In this document: in pieces, positions 25,873 through 35,497 of the stretch
How the letters are laid out: the number at the start of each line of letters is the position of its first letter
Position numbering within the stretch: the stretch's first letter is position 1
Source: Intestinibacter bartlettii
GTDB taxonomy: Bacteria > Bacillota > Clostridia > Peptostreptococcales > Peptostreptococcaceae
Length of the DNA stretch: 64,000 nt
Reading direction: 5' to 3' (one strand)
NCBI RefSeq assembly: GCF_000154445.1
Contig: NZ_DS499559.1
The notes under the pieces: model-generated
Told to the model about the DNA's origin: nothing
What the model saw: only the letters and a program-made list of their open reading frames with translations
Databases searched by the model: none
Translations under genes and position numbers: made by a program

Positions 25873-27042
25873 ATGTCAATTGCAATAGAATATCTATACA
25901 AATACATAAAAAAATTTGACGTAAACCTACTAGCAGGTGAAAGTGGTCTAAACAACAAGGTGAGATGGACCCACATTGTTGAAAATGAAGAAATCGCGAG
26001 TTTTATCCAAGCAGAGGAACTTCTATTTACAACAGGAGTAAGTATAAAAGACGACACAACTTTGCTTAATATAATAAATATTGCAAAGGATCACAATGCG
26101 AGTGGGATTGTGGTAAATACGGGTAAGTATATTGAGAAGATAAGCGAGGAAGTGATTGATTATTGTAACGAAAATGAGTTTCCTCTATTTGTAATGCCTT
26201 GGAATATTAGGATTCCTGACATTATGAGGGCTTTAACGATTATAATTTTAGAATCAGAAAGGACTTATACAGAGATTTCGAATGCAATTAAGGATGCGAT
26301 ATTTTTGCCGACTCATGAGGAATTATATGTGCAACAGTTGGAGCGAGTTGGATTTAAGTGTGGTTGGGATTATGTTGTGGCGATAATCGAGCTGGAGGAT
26401 GATGAATATAATACGAATAATATTCCTGCTTATGCGGAAATGGTTAAGTCGTATATAGAAAAGAAGCTGAGCTATATACGAAACGACTATTTTGCAGTGA
26501 ATATAGGAAAATCTGTTGCTATAGTTTTTTATAATAAGACAGATTTGGAAGTTGAGAAGATAATGAAAGAGCTGTATATTTCAATGAATAAGGATTTTAG
26601 AAATTTAAAACTTTTTATTGGAATAGGTAAGCGTGTGAACAACTTGAAACTTCTATATAAAGGATACGAAGAAGCTAAAAATGTTGCAAAAATAAATAGA
26701 TTGATTAGCAATAATAAGGTGCATATCAGATATAGCGAAATGGCAATTTATCGACTACTATTGGAGATGGAAAATAAGGAAATTATAAAGGAATTCCACG
26801 ACCAAACAATAGGTGATTTGGTTGTATATGATAAAGTCAACAATACTGATTATGTGGAGCTGTTGGAGAGTTATTTTGAAAACAACTGCAAGATAAATGA
26901 AACTGCTAAAAGCTTGTATTTGCATAGGAATACAGTGAATTATAAGATAAGCAAAATTGAAGAAATTTTAGATATAAATTTAGATGATATCGGCGACAAA
27001 AGTAAGATATATTTATCTTTAATGATAAGGTATTTGTTATAG
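25873..27042 (+). CDS. PucR/CdaR-family transcriptional regulator
   Basis: 389 aa. An N-terminal PucR sensory domain (LLAGESGLNNKVRWTHIVEN, EEIASFIQAEELLFTTG) precedes a GGDEF-like middle. The C-terminal HTH is of the PucR type (SYFENNCKINETAKSLYLHRN TVNYKISKIEEIL, split here for length). Such regulators control purine, sugar-acid or amino-acid catabolism genes. The MFS transporter 140 bp downstream is the likely target. Confidence 0.88.
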   Translation: MSIAIEYLYKYIKKFDVNLLAGESGLNNKVRWTHIVENEEIASFIQAEELLFTTGVSIKDDTTLLNIINIAKDHNASGIVVNTGKYIEKISEEVIDYCNENEFPLFVMPWNIRIPDIMRALTIIILESERTYTEISNAIKDAIFLPTHEELYVQQLERVGFKCGWDYVVAIIELEDDEYNTNNIPAYAEMVKSYIEKKLSYIRNDYFAVNIGKSVAIVFYNKTDLEVEKIMKELYISMNKDFRNLKLFIGIGKRVNNLKLLYKGYEEAKNVAKINRLISNNKVHIRYSEMAIYRLLLEMENKEIIKEFHDQTIGDLVVYDKVNNTDYVELLESYFENNCKINETAKSLYLHRNTVNYKISKIEEILDINLDDIGDKSKIYLSLMIRYLL

Positions 27043-27183
27043 TTATAAAATCTTTAGTCTACACTAAATTCGAGAAAAATACGATTGTTTAAATGCATAA
27101 ACTTTATTGTGCAAAGTGACATTGAGGACAGCCTTAAATAGTGGCATTATAAATGATGTCAAAAATACAAAAGGAGGTTCGTC

Positions 27184-28458
27184 ATGGGCAATCAAACATT
27201 TAGCACTAATAACAAAATCGATAATAAAAAGAAATATTTTATAGTATTTATATGTATGTTTTTACAAGCTGTTCCATATAGTATAGCTCAAAACATTCAG
27301 CCATTATTTGTACCTTATGTAATTAAACAATTTGGATTTTCACTAGCAGGATTTTCACTTATATTTACTTGTGGGGCAATTGCTTCAGCGATATTTTCTC
27401 CAGTTTTAGGGAATGTATTTGAAAAAGTAAATATAAAATTACTATTTTTATTAGGGGCAACGCTATCAGCAGTTGGATTTATGGGATTTGGATTTTCTCA
27501 TAATCTAGCTCAATTTTACGTATTAGCAGCTATGCAAAAAGTAGGCTGTTTATTATTCTCAGGGATTGGGGTTCCATATTTAATAAATAGCTGGTTCCCA
27601 AAAGAAGGTAGAGGTAAAGCTTTAGGTATAGCATTTTCTGGAGGTTCTATAGGTAATGTATTTTTACAACAAATAACTTCTCAAATGTTAGCATCAAGAG
27701 GAGTGACTTATAGTTATATATTCTTCGGAGTTTTAGCATTAGTTTGCAGTTTACCAATAGTAATGATATTTGTAAGATTACCAAAAGCAGGTGAAGTAGA
27801 GGTTGTTGAAGAAAATGAAGCAGAAGAAGTTCAAACAAGTGGGTTTGACGGTCTTGGGGCTAAAGCAACTAAACAAAATAAATACTTCTGGTTATTCTCT
27901 ATTGGATATGCAATAATAGCAGTTTCTATATCAGCATTAAGCACACAATATGCGACATATTTTACAGGTGAATTAGGATTAAGCGCAACATTAGTAGGAA
28001 CTTTAGGTTCAGTATTTGCAGCATTTTGTTTAATTGGAAATGTTTCAGGTGGCGCATTATTCGATAAAATCGGAACACTAAAAACAATGACTATATCTAT
28101 GTTACTTCAAGGAGTTGCAATAGTTGCACTAATATTCTGCGCAAAAGTACCTGCACTAGCATTTTTATTCTCAATAGCATATGGACTTAATGTATATTCA
28201 TATATGTCTGCACCAGCATTTATGGCTACAGATGTATTTGGCAAAAAAGAATCTAGTAAAATATTCGGGACTATAAGTTTATTATTTGCATTAGGCTATG
28301 CATTCGGATCAACTTTAGTCGGCATGATAGTTGATAAAGTTGGATTTGGCGCTGCATGGATTGTGATGCTTGGTTGTGTAGTTGTTGGATATACTTTATT
28401 ACTTGGTTCTATAAAGAAAGTAAAAGAACAATATGCAGAGATGGAAGTTGAGATATAA
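27184..28458 (+). CDS. MFS transporter (OFA-like)
   Basis: 424 aa, 12 predicted membrane segments, with a charged central loop (EVEVVEENEAEEVQ) between two six-helix halves. The N-half motif GNVFEKVNIKLLFLLGA and the GGALFDKIGTLKTM counterpart in the C-half fit MFS loop 2-3 and 8-9 signatures. Strong RBS (AAAGGAGG). It follows the PucR regulator, which may respond to its substrate. The substrate is unknown. Confidence 0.85.
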   Translation: MGNQTFSTNNKIDNKKKYFIVFICMFLQAVPYSIAQNIQPLFVPYVIKQFGFSLAGFSLIFTCGAIASAIFSPVLGNVFEKVNIKLLFLLGATLSAVGFMGFGFSHNLAQFYVLAAMQKVGCLLFSGIGVPYLINSWFPKEGRGKALGIAFSGGSIGNVFLQQITSQMLASRGVTYSYIFFGVLALVCSLPIVMIFVRLPKAGEVEVVEENEAEEVQTSGFDGLGAKATKQNKYFWLFSIGYAIIAVSISALSTQYATYFTGELGLSATLVGTLGSVFAAFCLIGNVSGGALFDKIGTLKTMTISMLLQGVAIVALIFCAKVPALAFLFSIAYGLNVYSYMSAPAFMATDVFGKKESSKIFGTISLLFALGYAFGSTLVGMIVDKVGFGAAWIVMLGCVVVGYTLLLGSIKKVKEQYAEMEVEI

Positions 28459-28500
28459 TTTATTAAAAGTACTATTAAATTTTAAGATAAAGATAAGTGA

Positions 28501-28531
28501 CTACTAAGTTTTAGGGCTTAGTAGTTTTTTT
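28501..28531 (+). terminator. Terminator after MFS gene
   Basis: Stem CTACTAAG / CTTAGTAG with 8-nt loop and a T7 run. Confidence 0.85.
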
Positions 28532-28681
28532 ATACAAAAAATATTAAAATTTTATATTCATTTCATAAATATTTCACATTGGAAACTTAAAATCTATCTT
28601 AGATAAATGAAGTGACTGACACAAAGTCTAAAATATTTATTATGAAAATTTCTAAAAATTATAAAACAAGGAGGTAAAAAA

Positions 28682-30037
28682 ATGGGTTCTTTTAAAAGAG
28701 CGGTATTATATATAACCCGAAAGAAAAAGAAAAGTATTCTTATGTTCTTTATTCTATTTTGTATAGCTACAGCTGTACTGAGTGGAATTTCAATTAAAAA
28801 AGCTACATCAATTGCAAGACAAAATTCAAGTAAGGAGACAGCAAATACATTTGAGATACAAAACAATTTGGCAACAAATTTCACAGGAACAATGCCAGAG
28901 AGTTTGGTAAATAAAGTATCAAAAGTAAATGGCATAAAAAATTATGATGCATCAGTTCAGGGCATTGGGCTAGTTTTTAAGCAACTTCAAAATGTGGAGC
29001 CAAAAAACAACACAGTTCAATACACTGATAAACAGTATAAAAATCTTTTCCCTGTAGAAGCTCATAAGTTTACAGAATACGACACAAAATTTATGAGTAA
29101 ATCATTTAGATTAGTTGAAGGTAGACACCTTGTAGAAGGTGATAAAAATAAAGTATTAGTTCACAAAGCGTTAGCCGAAAAAAATAATTTAAAAGTAGGA
29201 GATAGGATAATAGGAACTAAAGACAGCTTAGATTATAATGCATCTAAAGATGCACCGTCTGAATATGATCTTGAAATTGTAGGTATTTTTGAAAGTCAAA
29301 ATACAGACAGAATGGGAAGTAAGTTAGAAATACCAGAAAACCTTATATTATCAGATATGAACACATTAAATGCTTTATATGGTTATTCAAAAGGAAACAG
29401 CCAATATACAAGTGCTGTGTTTAATACTAATAAAAATGTAGATGATGTAATATCAGATGTCAATAAAATACAAGAAAATTGGAGTCTTTATAATATATCA
29501 AAAAGTGATGATACGTTTTTAGCATTATCTAAGTCATTTGATAGCTTAGAAAAAATCGTAAATATGCTTTTAATCGGTTCAATTATAGTTGGAATAATAG
29601 TGCTTTCATTAGTTTTAGCATTTTGGATTCAAGGAAGAATTCATGAAACAGGTATCTTACTTTCTATCGGAGTTGGAAAGTTTAAAATAATTTCACAATA
29701 TATAATTGAATTGTTACTTATAAGTGTGCTAGCTTTTGGAACATCATATTTTTCAAGTAAGATGATATCACAAAATATAGGAGATGCAATGGTTAGCCAG
29801 GCAAGCAAACAAGCTGTTCAGGAGGTGCAACAAGGGTTTGGAGGAATGTCATTAGGATATGATGCAAACACTTCTTTAGCAACTCAAACAGTAGATGGGA
29901 TTGATGTTGATGTTAGTTTAAAAGAAGTTCTTTATGTTTATGCAATAGGGGCAACTATTATCATAAGTTCTGTAATGATATCTTCATCATCAATAATAAG
30001 ATTAAAACCAAAAGAAATACTATCGAAAATGAGCTAG
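28682..30037 (+). CDS. ABC transporter permease, MacB/FtsX type
   Basis: 451 aa. N-terminal membrane segment (ILMFFILFCIATAVLSGI), a ~250-residue extracytoplasmic MacB-PCD-like domain, then three C-terminal membrane segments with the FtsX-domain feature WIQGRIHETGILLSIGVGKFKII. It pairs with the ATPase 12 bp downstream. Such systems export peptides or sense cell-wall antibiotics. Strong RBS AAGGAGG. Confidence 0.88.
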   Translation: MGSFKRAVLYITRKKKKSILMFFILFCIATAVLSGISIKKATSIARQNSSKETANTFEIQNNLATNFTGTMPESLVNKVSKVNGIKNYDASVQGIGLVFKQLQNVEPKNNTVQYTDKQYKNLFPVEAHKFTEYDTKFMSKSFRLVEGRHLVEGDKNKVLVHKALAEKNNLKVGDRIIGTKDSLDYNASKDAPSEYDLEIVGIFESQNTDRMGSKLEIPENLILSDMNTLNALYGYSKGNSQYTSAVFNTNKNVDDVISDVNKIQENWSLYNISKSDDTFLALSKSFDSLEKIVNMLLIGSIIVGIIVLSLVLAFWIQGRIHETGILLSIGVGKFKIISQYIIELLLISVLAFGTSYFSSKMISQNIGDAMVSQASKQAVQEVQQGFGGMSLGYDANTSLATQTVDGIDVDVSLKEVLYVYAIGATIIISSVMISSSSIIRLKPKEILSKMS

Positions 30038-30048
30038 GAGGAAGACAA

Positions 30049-30675
30049 ATGTCAATTTTAGCATTAAATAAAGTTAATTATTCATATACAAATGGTAAAA
30101 AAATATTAAATAATATAAGTATGGAGTTTGAAAAAGGCAAGTTTTACACGATTTTAGGTGTATCTGGTTCTGGAAAAACAACTTTGCTATCATTGTTGGC
30201 AGGTCTTGATGAACCACAAAGTGGTAAAATACTATATAACAATCAGGATATTAGGGAAAAAGGATATGAGAATCATAGAAAAAATAATGTTTCACTAATT
30301 TTCCAAAATTATAATTTGATTGATTATATGACTCCATTAGAAAATTTAAAAATAGTAAACCCAAAAGCAGATAAAACTATTTTAAATGAGCTTGGATTAA
30401 AAGATGATGAAATAAAAAGAAATGTATTGAAATTGTCAGGAGGTCAGCAACAACGTGTTGCCATAGCAAGAACACTTGTTGCAAATTCACCAGTAATTTT
30501 GGCAGATGAACCGACTGGAAATTTAGACAGTGATACAGAAGAAGAAATTATAGAAATATTAAAAACAAGTGCACATAAACATGGAAAATGTGTGATTGTT
30601 GTTACTCATAGTAAGGATCTTGCGAGCAAGTCAGATGTTATACTTGAGTTAAAAGATAAAAAGTTAGTTCTTTAG
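30049..30675 (+). CDS. ABC transporter ATPase, LolD/MacB type
   Basis: 208 aa. Walker A GVSGSGKTTLL, Q-loop IFQNYNLIDYMTPLEN, signature LSGGQQQRVAIART, Walker B VILADEPTGNLD and H-loop VVTHSKDLA are intact. The NLD after the Walker B is typical of the MacB/LolD family. It operates with the permease encoded just upstream. Confidence 0.93.
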   Translation: MSILALNKVNYSYTNGKKILNNISMEFEKGKFYTILGVSGSGKTTLLSLLAGLDEPQSGKILYNNQDIREKGYENHRKNNVSLIFQNYNLIDYMTPLENLKIVNPKADKTILNELGLKDDEIKRNVLKLSGGQQQRVAIARTLVANSPVILADEPTGNLDSDTEEEIIEILKTSAHKHGKCVIVVTHSKDLASKSDVILELKDKKLVL

Positions 30676-30721
30676 CAAGTAATATAGATATATAGATATT
30701 CCCTCATGATATTTTAAATAG

Positions 30722-30764
30722 AAAAATGGGCAAACGTAAATTTATACGTTGCCCATTTTTTATT
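30722..30764. terminator. Bidirectional terminator before TraX gene
   Basis: Stem AAAAATGGGCAAACGTA / TACGTTGCCCATTTTT (one bulge) between convergent genes. Confidence 0.8.
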
Positions 30765-30778
30765 TGAAAAATATTAAA

Positions 30779-31513
30779 TTATATATTGAATACCATCCTT
30801 AATATACCTAATATTAATATATGAACAGGATAGAACCAGTAATTTATCATTTTATTTTGTCTGCCACGTTTTCCATTGTACATAAGTATAAATCCAAAAC
30901 CAAGAAGTGCCCAAACCTCCTTGAAAATTGATAAATAACCAAATACACATGATAATATAGGTTTATTATAAAATACATAAAGGAAATATACTATTAATAT
31001 AGCATGGTAATCATAATCTACTGAAAGGAATAGAGATATAATACACATAACAGCTAAAATTAATACTGTAGTCAAATACCATAGGAAACGAGGTATTTTT
31101 TCTAATTTTATTTTTAATGTATCTATAATCCAAATTGTTACAAGTGATAATGCTAGTGCAAATAGTACATTGTTATATCTAGGATTGAAGAATGTACGTG
31201 TTGTAAACATATCAAATGGTACTTCTGATATTACTCCAAATATCAATAAGTTTAGAAGATATTTTTTACGACTTCTCGTTTTGAAAAAACCCTCTACTAT
31301 AAAAAATGCAAATAATGGGAATGCTATCCTTCCAAGTACATCAAATAAATCACTTATTTTTAAAAGTAATCCCCCATTTAAATTTGGATATATTAAGGCT
31401 TTATTCACGTGGTCGATTAACATAGATAGAAATGCTATGTATTTTAATTGTGCTCCAGAAAGAACCCTTATTTTATCCAATCCTTTTTTTCTTAATTCAA
31501 TTGTTTCTGTCAT
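30779..31513 (-). CDS. TraX family membrane protein
   Basis: 244 aa with about eight hydrophobic segments. The conserved start SGAQLKYIAFLSMLIDHVNK and LGRIAFPLFAFFIVEGFFKT, ending FYPVHILILGILR, match the TraX family (F-plasmid pilin acetylase relatives), which is common as a chromosomal acyltransferase-like protein in Firmicutes. Monocistronic; the RBS GAAAGGATAA lies upstream. Its acceptor in this organism is unknown. Confidence 0.88.
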   Translation of the reverse strand: MTETIELRKKGLDKIRVLSGAQLKYIAFLSMLIDHVNKALIYPNLNGGLLLKISDLFDVLGRIAFPLFAFFIVEGFFKTRSRKKYLLNLLIFGVISEVPFDMFTTRTFFNPRYNNVLFALALSLVTIWIIDTLKIKLEKIPRFLWYLTTVLILAVMCIISLFLSVDYDYHAILIVYFLYVFYNKPILSCVFGYLSIFKEVWALLGFGFILMYNGKRGRQNKMINYWFYPVHILILGILRMVFNI

Positions 31514-31842
31514 AAATATTATCCTTTCTATAAGTTCGTTTAGATTTTTAATTAATAAATACGATAAATTGGTATGATTACCGCATTTTATATGGTATAA
31601 TATGCAGAGATTAGAGTTGGCAACTGACTTTTAAAGGAAGAAAATTGCCATATAAATAACTTAATTTCTACAAATTACCGGTAGTGTTTAATATACCACG
31701 TTAATAGATGGATTAAAACAAAAACGCAAATTTGTAAAACTTTCGTAAAAATTTCGTAAGATTTATTGAAGTAATGCGAAAGGTATAAAAGTTAAAAATA
31801 TGTAAATTATAAAATTATAAATGGTCAATTAGAGGTGAAAAT

Positions 31843-32391
31843 ATGGACGCAATAACTATGATAAAAGAAAGACGTAGCGTAAGAAAATATAAAGACGAAA
31901 AAGTAGACAGAGAGACTATGAGAGAAATTGTCGATATAGCGAGATGGGCTCCTTCTTGGGTAAACTACCAAATAGCTAGATACACATTAGTAGACGACGA
32001 AGAAATAATAAAAGAAATAGCAGAGCATGGAGTTAATGGATTCGTATACAATATAGACACTTTAAGAACTGCAAAAGGAGTAGCTGTACTTAGCTTTGTA
32101 AAAGGAAAAAGTGGAACATATGACAAAGAATACATAACTTCAAAAGGTAACTCATGGGAAGTTTTTGATGCTGGTATAGCATGCCAAACATTCTGTTTAG
32201 CAGCACATGCAAAAGGTGTCGGAACTTGTATAATGGGAGTTATAGACGATAAATCTATAGCAAAAATAGTAAACTTACCGGAAGACGAAACTGTTGCAGC
32301 ACTTATAGTTTACGGGTATGAAGATGGAGAACATGCAGCACCAAATAAAAGAAAAGACGTAGACGAAATAATGCGTTTTGTAGATAGATAA
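31843..32391 (+). CDS. Nitroreductase family protein
   Basis: 182-aa FMN-dependent nitroreductase fold. MDAITMIKERRSVRKYKDEKV is the family N-terminal FMN-phosphate segment, followed by IARWAPSWVNYQ, DAGIACQTFCLAAHAKGVGTC and NLPEDETVAALIVYGYEDGE. It would reduce nitro compounds, quinones or similar with NAD(P)H. The next gene, 65 bp on, is a ferredoxin-fused nitroreductase, so they form a likely redox pair. Confidence 0.92.
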   Translation: MDAITMIKERRSVRKYKDEKVDRETMREIVDIARWAPSWVNYQIARYTLVDDEEIIKEIAEHGVNGFVYNIDTLRTAKGVAVLSFVKGKSGTYDKEYITSKGNSWEVFDAGIACQTFCLAAHAKGVGTCIMGVIDDKSIAKIVNLPEDETVAALIVYGYEDGEHAAPNKRKDVDEIMRFVDR

Positions 32392-32455
32392 AACTTTAAA
32401 ACAGCAATTAAAATTAAACAAAAGAAGAATCTATAATCATATAAAGGAGAACAAA

Positions 32456-33280
32456 ATGATAGTAGATAGAGATAAGTGTATAGGATGTACTTTATGTAAG
32501 CAAGACTGTATCGTAAGCGACATAGAAATGATCGATAAAAAAGCGCACATAAGAAACTTAACATGCATAAAATGTGGTCACTGTATAGCAATCTGTCCAG
32601 TAAAAGCAGTATCTTGTGATGATGAAGAAGAATACTCGATGGAAGAAGTCATCCCATATGAAAAAGAAGACTTCACAATAGATGCAGATAAACTAATGAA
32701 TTTTATGAAATTTAGAAGAAGTGTTAGATTATTTAAAAAAGATGAAATAGAAGAAGAGAAAATAGAAAAAATAATAGATGCAGGAAGATTTACACAAACA
32801 TCAACTAATATGCAAGATGTTTCTTATACTATTGTAAAAGACAGCATACCAGAGTTAAGAAGAATGACTTTAGGAACATTAAACGCAATGGCCGACAAGA
32901 TGTTGGGAAGTGAAGAAACTCCAAAACACCTTCTAAAATACGCCCATATGTGGAAGCGTATGTATGAGAGTTTTGTAGAAAATCCAGATGGACCTGATCA
33001 ATTATTCTTCAAAGCACCATTATTAATAATTGTAAAAGCGCAAAATGAGATAGATGGTGGTTTAGCATCAGCAAAAATGGAGCTTATGATAGATGCGCTA
33101 GGGCTAGGAACTTATTTCAGCGGTTTCTTTGAAAGGGCAGCGGCAATGAATCCTAAAATAGGTGAAATGATAGGATTAAAAGAAGGCGAAAAAATCATCT
33201 CTTGTATGGTAATTGGATATCCAAGGGTAGAATATAAGAGAACAGTACCTAGAAAAGAAGCAAGAATAACTAGAATATAA
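32456..33280 (+). CDS. Ferredoxin-nitroreductase fusion protein
   Basis: 274 aa. Two N-terminal [4Fe-4S] motifs (CIGCTLCKQDC and CIKCGHCIAICP, residues ~8-50) are fused to a nitroreductase domain starting near 75 with MKFRRSVRLFKKDEIEEEKI. The fused clusters would feed electrons directly from ferredoxin to FMN. Good RBS (AAAGGAG). Operon with the preceding nitroreductase. Confidence 0.92.
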   Translation: MIVDRDKCIGCTLCKQDCIVSDIEMIDKKAHIRNLTCIKCGHCIAICPVKAVSCDDEEEYSMEEVIPYEKEDFTIDADKLMNFMKFRRSVRLFKKDEIEEEKIEKIIDAGRFTQTSTNMQDVSYTIVKDSIPELRRMTLGTLNAMADKMLGSEETPKHLLKYAHMWKRMYESFVENPDGPDQLFFKAPLLIIVKAQNEIDGGLASAKMELMIDALGLGTYFSGFFERAAAMNPKIGEMIGLKEGEKIISCMVIGYPRVEYKRTVPRKEARITRI

Positions 33281-33380
33281 TTATGGATAAAGCTAGAAAA
33301 AATCAATAGGAAATATAAGTTCAAAAGTACTGCAACAACTAAAAAACACTGACATTTCCATATGCTGATTAATTAAAAAT

Positions 33381-33418
33381 AAGGCGTCGATTTAAAATAT
33401 TCGACGCTTTATTTTTAT
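33381..33418 (+). terminator. Terminator after nitroreductase pair
   Basis: Stem AAGGCGTCGA / TCGACGCTTT (one bulge) around a 10-nt loop, then ATTTTTATT. Confidence 0.8.
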
Positions 33419-33425
33419 TAGTAAG

Positions 33426-33545
33426 CTAAGTAGACACTCCTGTTATAACTAGATCATTTTCATCAAAGAATAAATTCTCAATTCTATTTTGTGGCAATGT
33501 AATATCAAATTATTTATATCCATATCTGATACCATTTGCTACTTC
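33426..33545 (-). pseudogene. C-terminal remnant of an unidentified gene
   Basis: On the minus strand the DNA reads VANGIRYGYK, an in-frame stop, FDITLPQNRIENLFFDEND, then LVITGVST and a stop. Codon use is protein-like, but there is no start and one internal stop. I cannot name the parent family. Confidence 0.45.
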
Positions 33546-33589
33546 TTTATATTAATGAGAACTCAAATTTATATTAGAATCTCAAACAT

Positions 33590-34228
33590 TTATTTCAATT
33601 TTAAAAAAGCTAATAAAATTAATGTCACACCACTTAACCAAGAAAGATTTAGCTCTGTTTTTTCTGCTATTTTATTTCCAACAAAGCAACCACCCAATAT
33701 TGCAATTATATTTATAATAAGTGAAAATATTATTATTTGAATAAAGTTAGCCGCGACTAAACCTGCTCCAAAACCTGCCGCCAATCCATCTAGCGAGAGT
33801 GCTAATGCTAATGAGAATGATTCTTTTGGTGATAAGGTAAGCGAATGATCAACATCGGCTGCTGTATTATCTATATATACATTTAAAAAAAATCTAAAGT
33901 CGGAAACTTTAAATTCATAATTGCGTGTTAATGAGCCTTTAGGTCCTATTAAAGCTTTTAAGGTGCTATCAAATAATTTGGTCAATCCAAGCATTAAAAG
34001 CATCGCAAAGCAAATACTTGTTGTAAATACGGAGGGAATGAATTTACTTACAAAACTACCAGTAAATAAGGCAATCCCCAAAATAGTAGTAGAAACAACA
34101 TTAATGATTAAAGCTGATTTAAAGGGTATTTTTATTTTACTTGTGGCATAAGCGAAACTTGCTACAAAAGCATCTATAGATAAAGCGCCTACAAGCAAAA
34201 TGGAATTAAACGAAGATAAAAAATTCAT
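33590..34228 (-). CDS. ytaF: YtaF-like sporulation membrane protein (MntP-related)
   Basis: 212 aa from the ATG with AAAGGGGG 12 nt upstream; an earlier in-frame ATG would add 18 hydrophilic residues. Six membrane segments, in two halves that each begin with an acidic residue after a small-residue run: LSIDAFVASFAYATSKIKIP and LSLDGLAAGFGAGLV. This is the Mn-efflux MntP/YtaF fold. B. subtilis YtaF is expressed in sporulation; its function is unknown. Confidence 0.85.
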   Translation of the reverse strand: MNFLSSFNSILLVGALSIDAFVASFAYATSKIKIPFKSALIINVVSTTILGIALFTGSFVSKFIPSVFTTSICFAMLLMLGLTKLFDSTLKALIGPKGSLTRNYEFKVSDFRFFLNVYIDNTAADVDHSLTLSPKESFSLALALSLDGLAAGFGAGLVAANFIQIIIFSLIINIIAILGGCFVGNKIAEKTELNLSWLSGVTLILLAFLKLK

Positions 34229-34423
34229 GGTGTTTGTATACCCCCTTTTACAATAAGCATTGAAACTTATTAATTTTTGCATAGTTTAACTATATATTAA
34301 CAATATATGAGGGGGTAATTTTTTGGTGACATTAAAAACAGGGGGCGAGATTTTATTTATTAAACTAATGAGCATAATATATATAAAGTAGAAATTATCA
34401 TAGGAACTATATTTGGAGGAAAT

Positions 34424-35305
34424 ATGATTAGATTATTTTTTATATTAATAACATTGTTCGCAGTAGAAAGAGTTGTTTCGAAAAGGATAAATACATATAA
34501 AATTAAAAAAGTTAAAACATTGATCCATCAGATAAATAATCAATATAAATATTTATTTAAAGGAAAGTCTGAGTATATTAATTTTTATCAATGGCTAATA
34601 CTTTTTATTTCACAAGCATTTGTAGTATATGCGCTTGTGAGATATATAGTTAAAAAGATTTTTAGATATGTAGAAGAAAATTATATCTTGTTTGGTAAGA
34701 CATTAACTATCATTTTTTTGATATTATTTCTATATTTTGTTATAGGATATTTATTATTGTCGATTTCTAAGATATACAAATTTTTATATAAAATACAAGA
34801 TAAAATAACAAAAACAGATTTATTGATAAGTTACTTCATAATAAGTATGTATATGACAATTTTAATAATATTTCCCGGAGAATTTGCGAAAAACTACAAA
34901 ATAGGCTTGGTGGGAGTGACCTTGAGTTACTTTTTAAATTTAAAAGTATTACTTAGAATAATAAGAAGCCCTGAAATTGCCGATTTTAAAGGGCAAACTA
35001 AAAAAACTGATGGACTTGATAGTGTAGGAGTTATGGCAGTAATTGTTTTATTAATGGTTGTAATAAGTCTGGCGCTTGCAGTATGCTTTATTAGTTGTAG
35101 TGGAGAAGGTGTATATACCAACAACCCTACGTTTTTTGATTTATTTTATTATACTATTATCACGTTTGCAACAGTTGGTTATGGAGATATAAGTCCAGTT
35201 TCGCCTATTGCAAAATTTATGAGTATCGTTATTTCAATGACGAGCATACTCTGTTTGACAGTTTTTATCTCTTCTGTTTTATCTTACAAAGGAACAGAAG
35301 ATTAG
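34424..35305 (+). CDS. Two-pore-helix potassium channel family protein
   Basis: 293 aa. Several N-terminal membrane segments are followed by a C-terminal ion-channel module: helix (VMAVIVLLMVVISLALAVCF), pore loop with the K+ selectivity filter TVGYGD at residues 250-255, and a last helix (FMSIVISMTSILCLTVFI). It ends soon after with no RCK/TrkA-N regulatory domain. Likely K+ conductance across the membrane. Confidence 0.88.
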   Translation: MIRLFFILITLFAVERVVSKRINTYKIKKVKTLIHQINNQYKYLFKGKSEYINFYQWLILFISQAFVVYALVRYIVKKIFRYVEENYILFGKTLTIIFLILFLYFVIGYLLLSISKIYKFLYKIQDKITKTDLLISYFIISMYMTILIIFPGEFAKNYKIGLVGVTLSYFLNLKVLLRIIRSPEIADFKGQTKKTDGLDSVGVMAVIVLLMVVISLALAVCFISCSGEGVYTNNPTFFDLFYYTIITFATVGYGDISPVSPIAKFMSIVISMTSILCLTVFISSVLSYKGTED

Positions 35306-35419
35306 TATTAGAACATTTTAAAATAGATAATTGTATGTAGCTATTATATAAATGTATATAAATGAAAGTTATGTAATAAAAATATTAAATATATAATTTA
35401 ATTTATTACAAAAATTGTA

Positions 35420-35450
35420 TTGACTTGGAGTTAACTTCAAGGAATAAAAT
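35420..35450 (+). promoter_or_regulatory. MerR-type promoter with 19-bp spacer and dyad operator
   Basis: TTGACT and TAAAAT are separated by 19 bp. The spacer carries a near-perfect dyad centred between CTTGGAGTT and AACTTCAAG (8 of 9 matches). Over-long spacers filled by such a dyad are the hallmark of promoters activated by MerR-family regulators. No merR gene is in the window. Confidence 0.75.
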
Positions 35451-35497
35451 TATAAATAAGTTAATAACAAAGAGAAATTTGACAGGAGGTTTAACAA

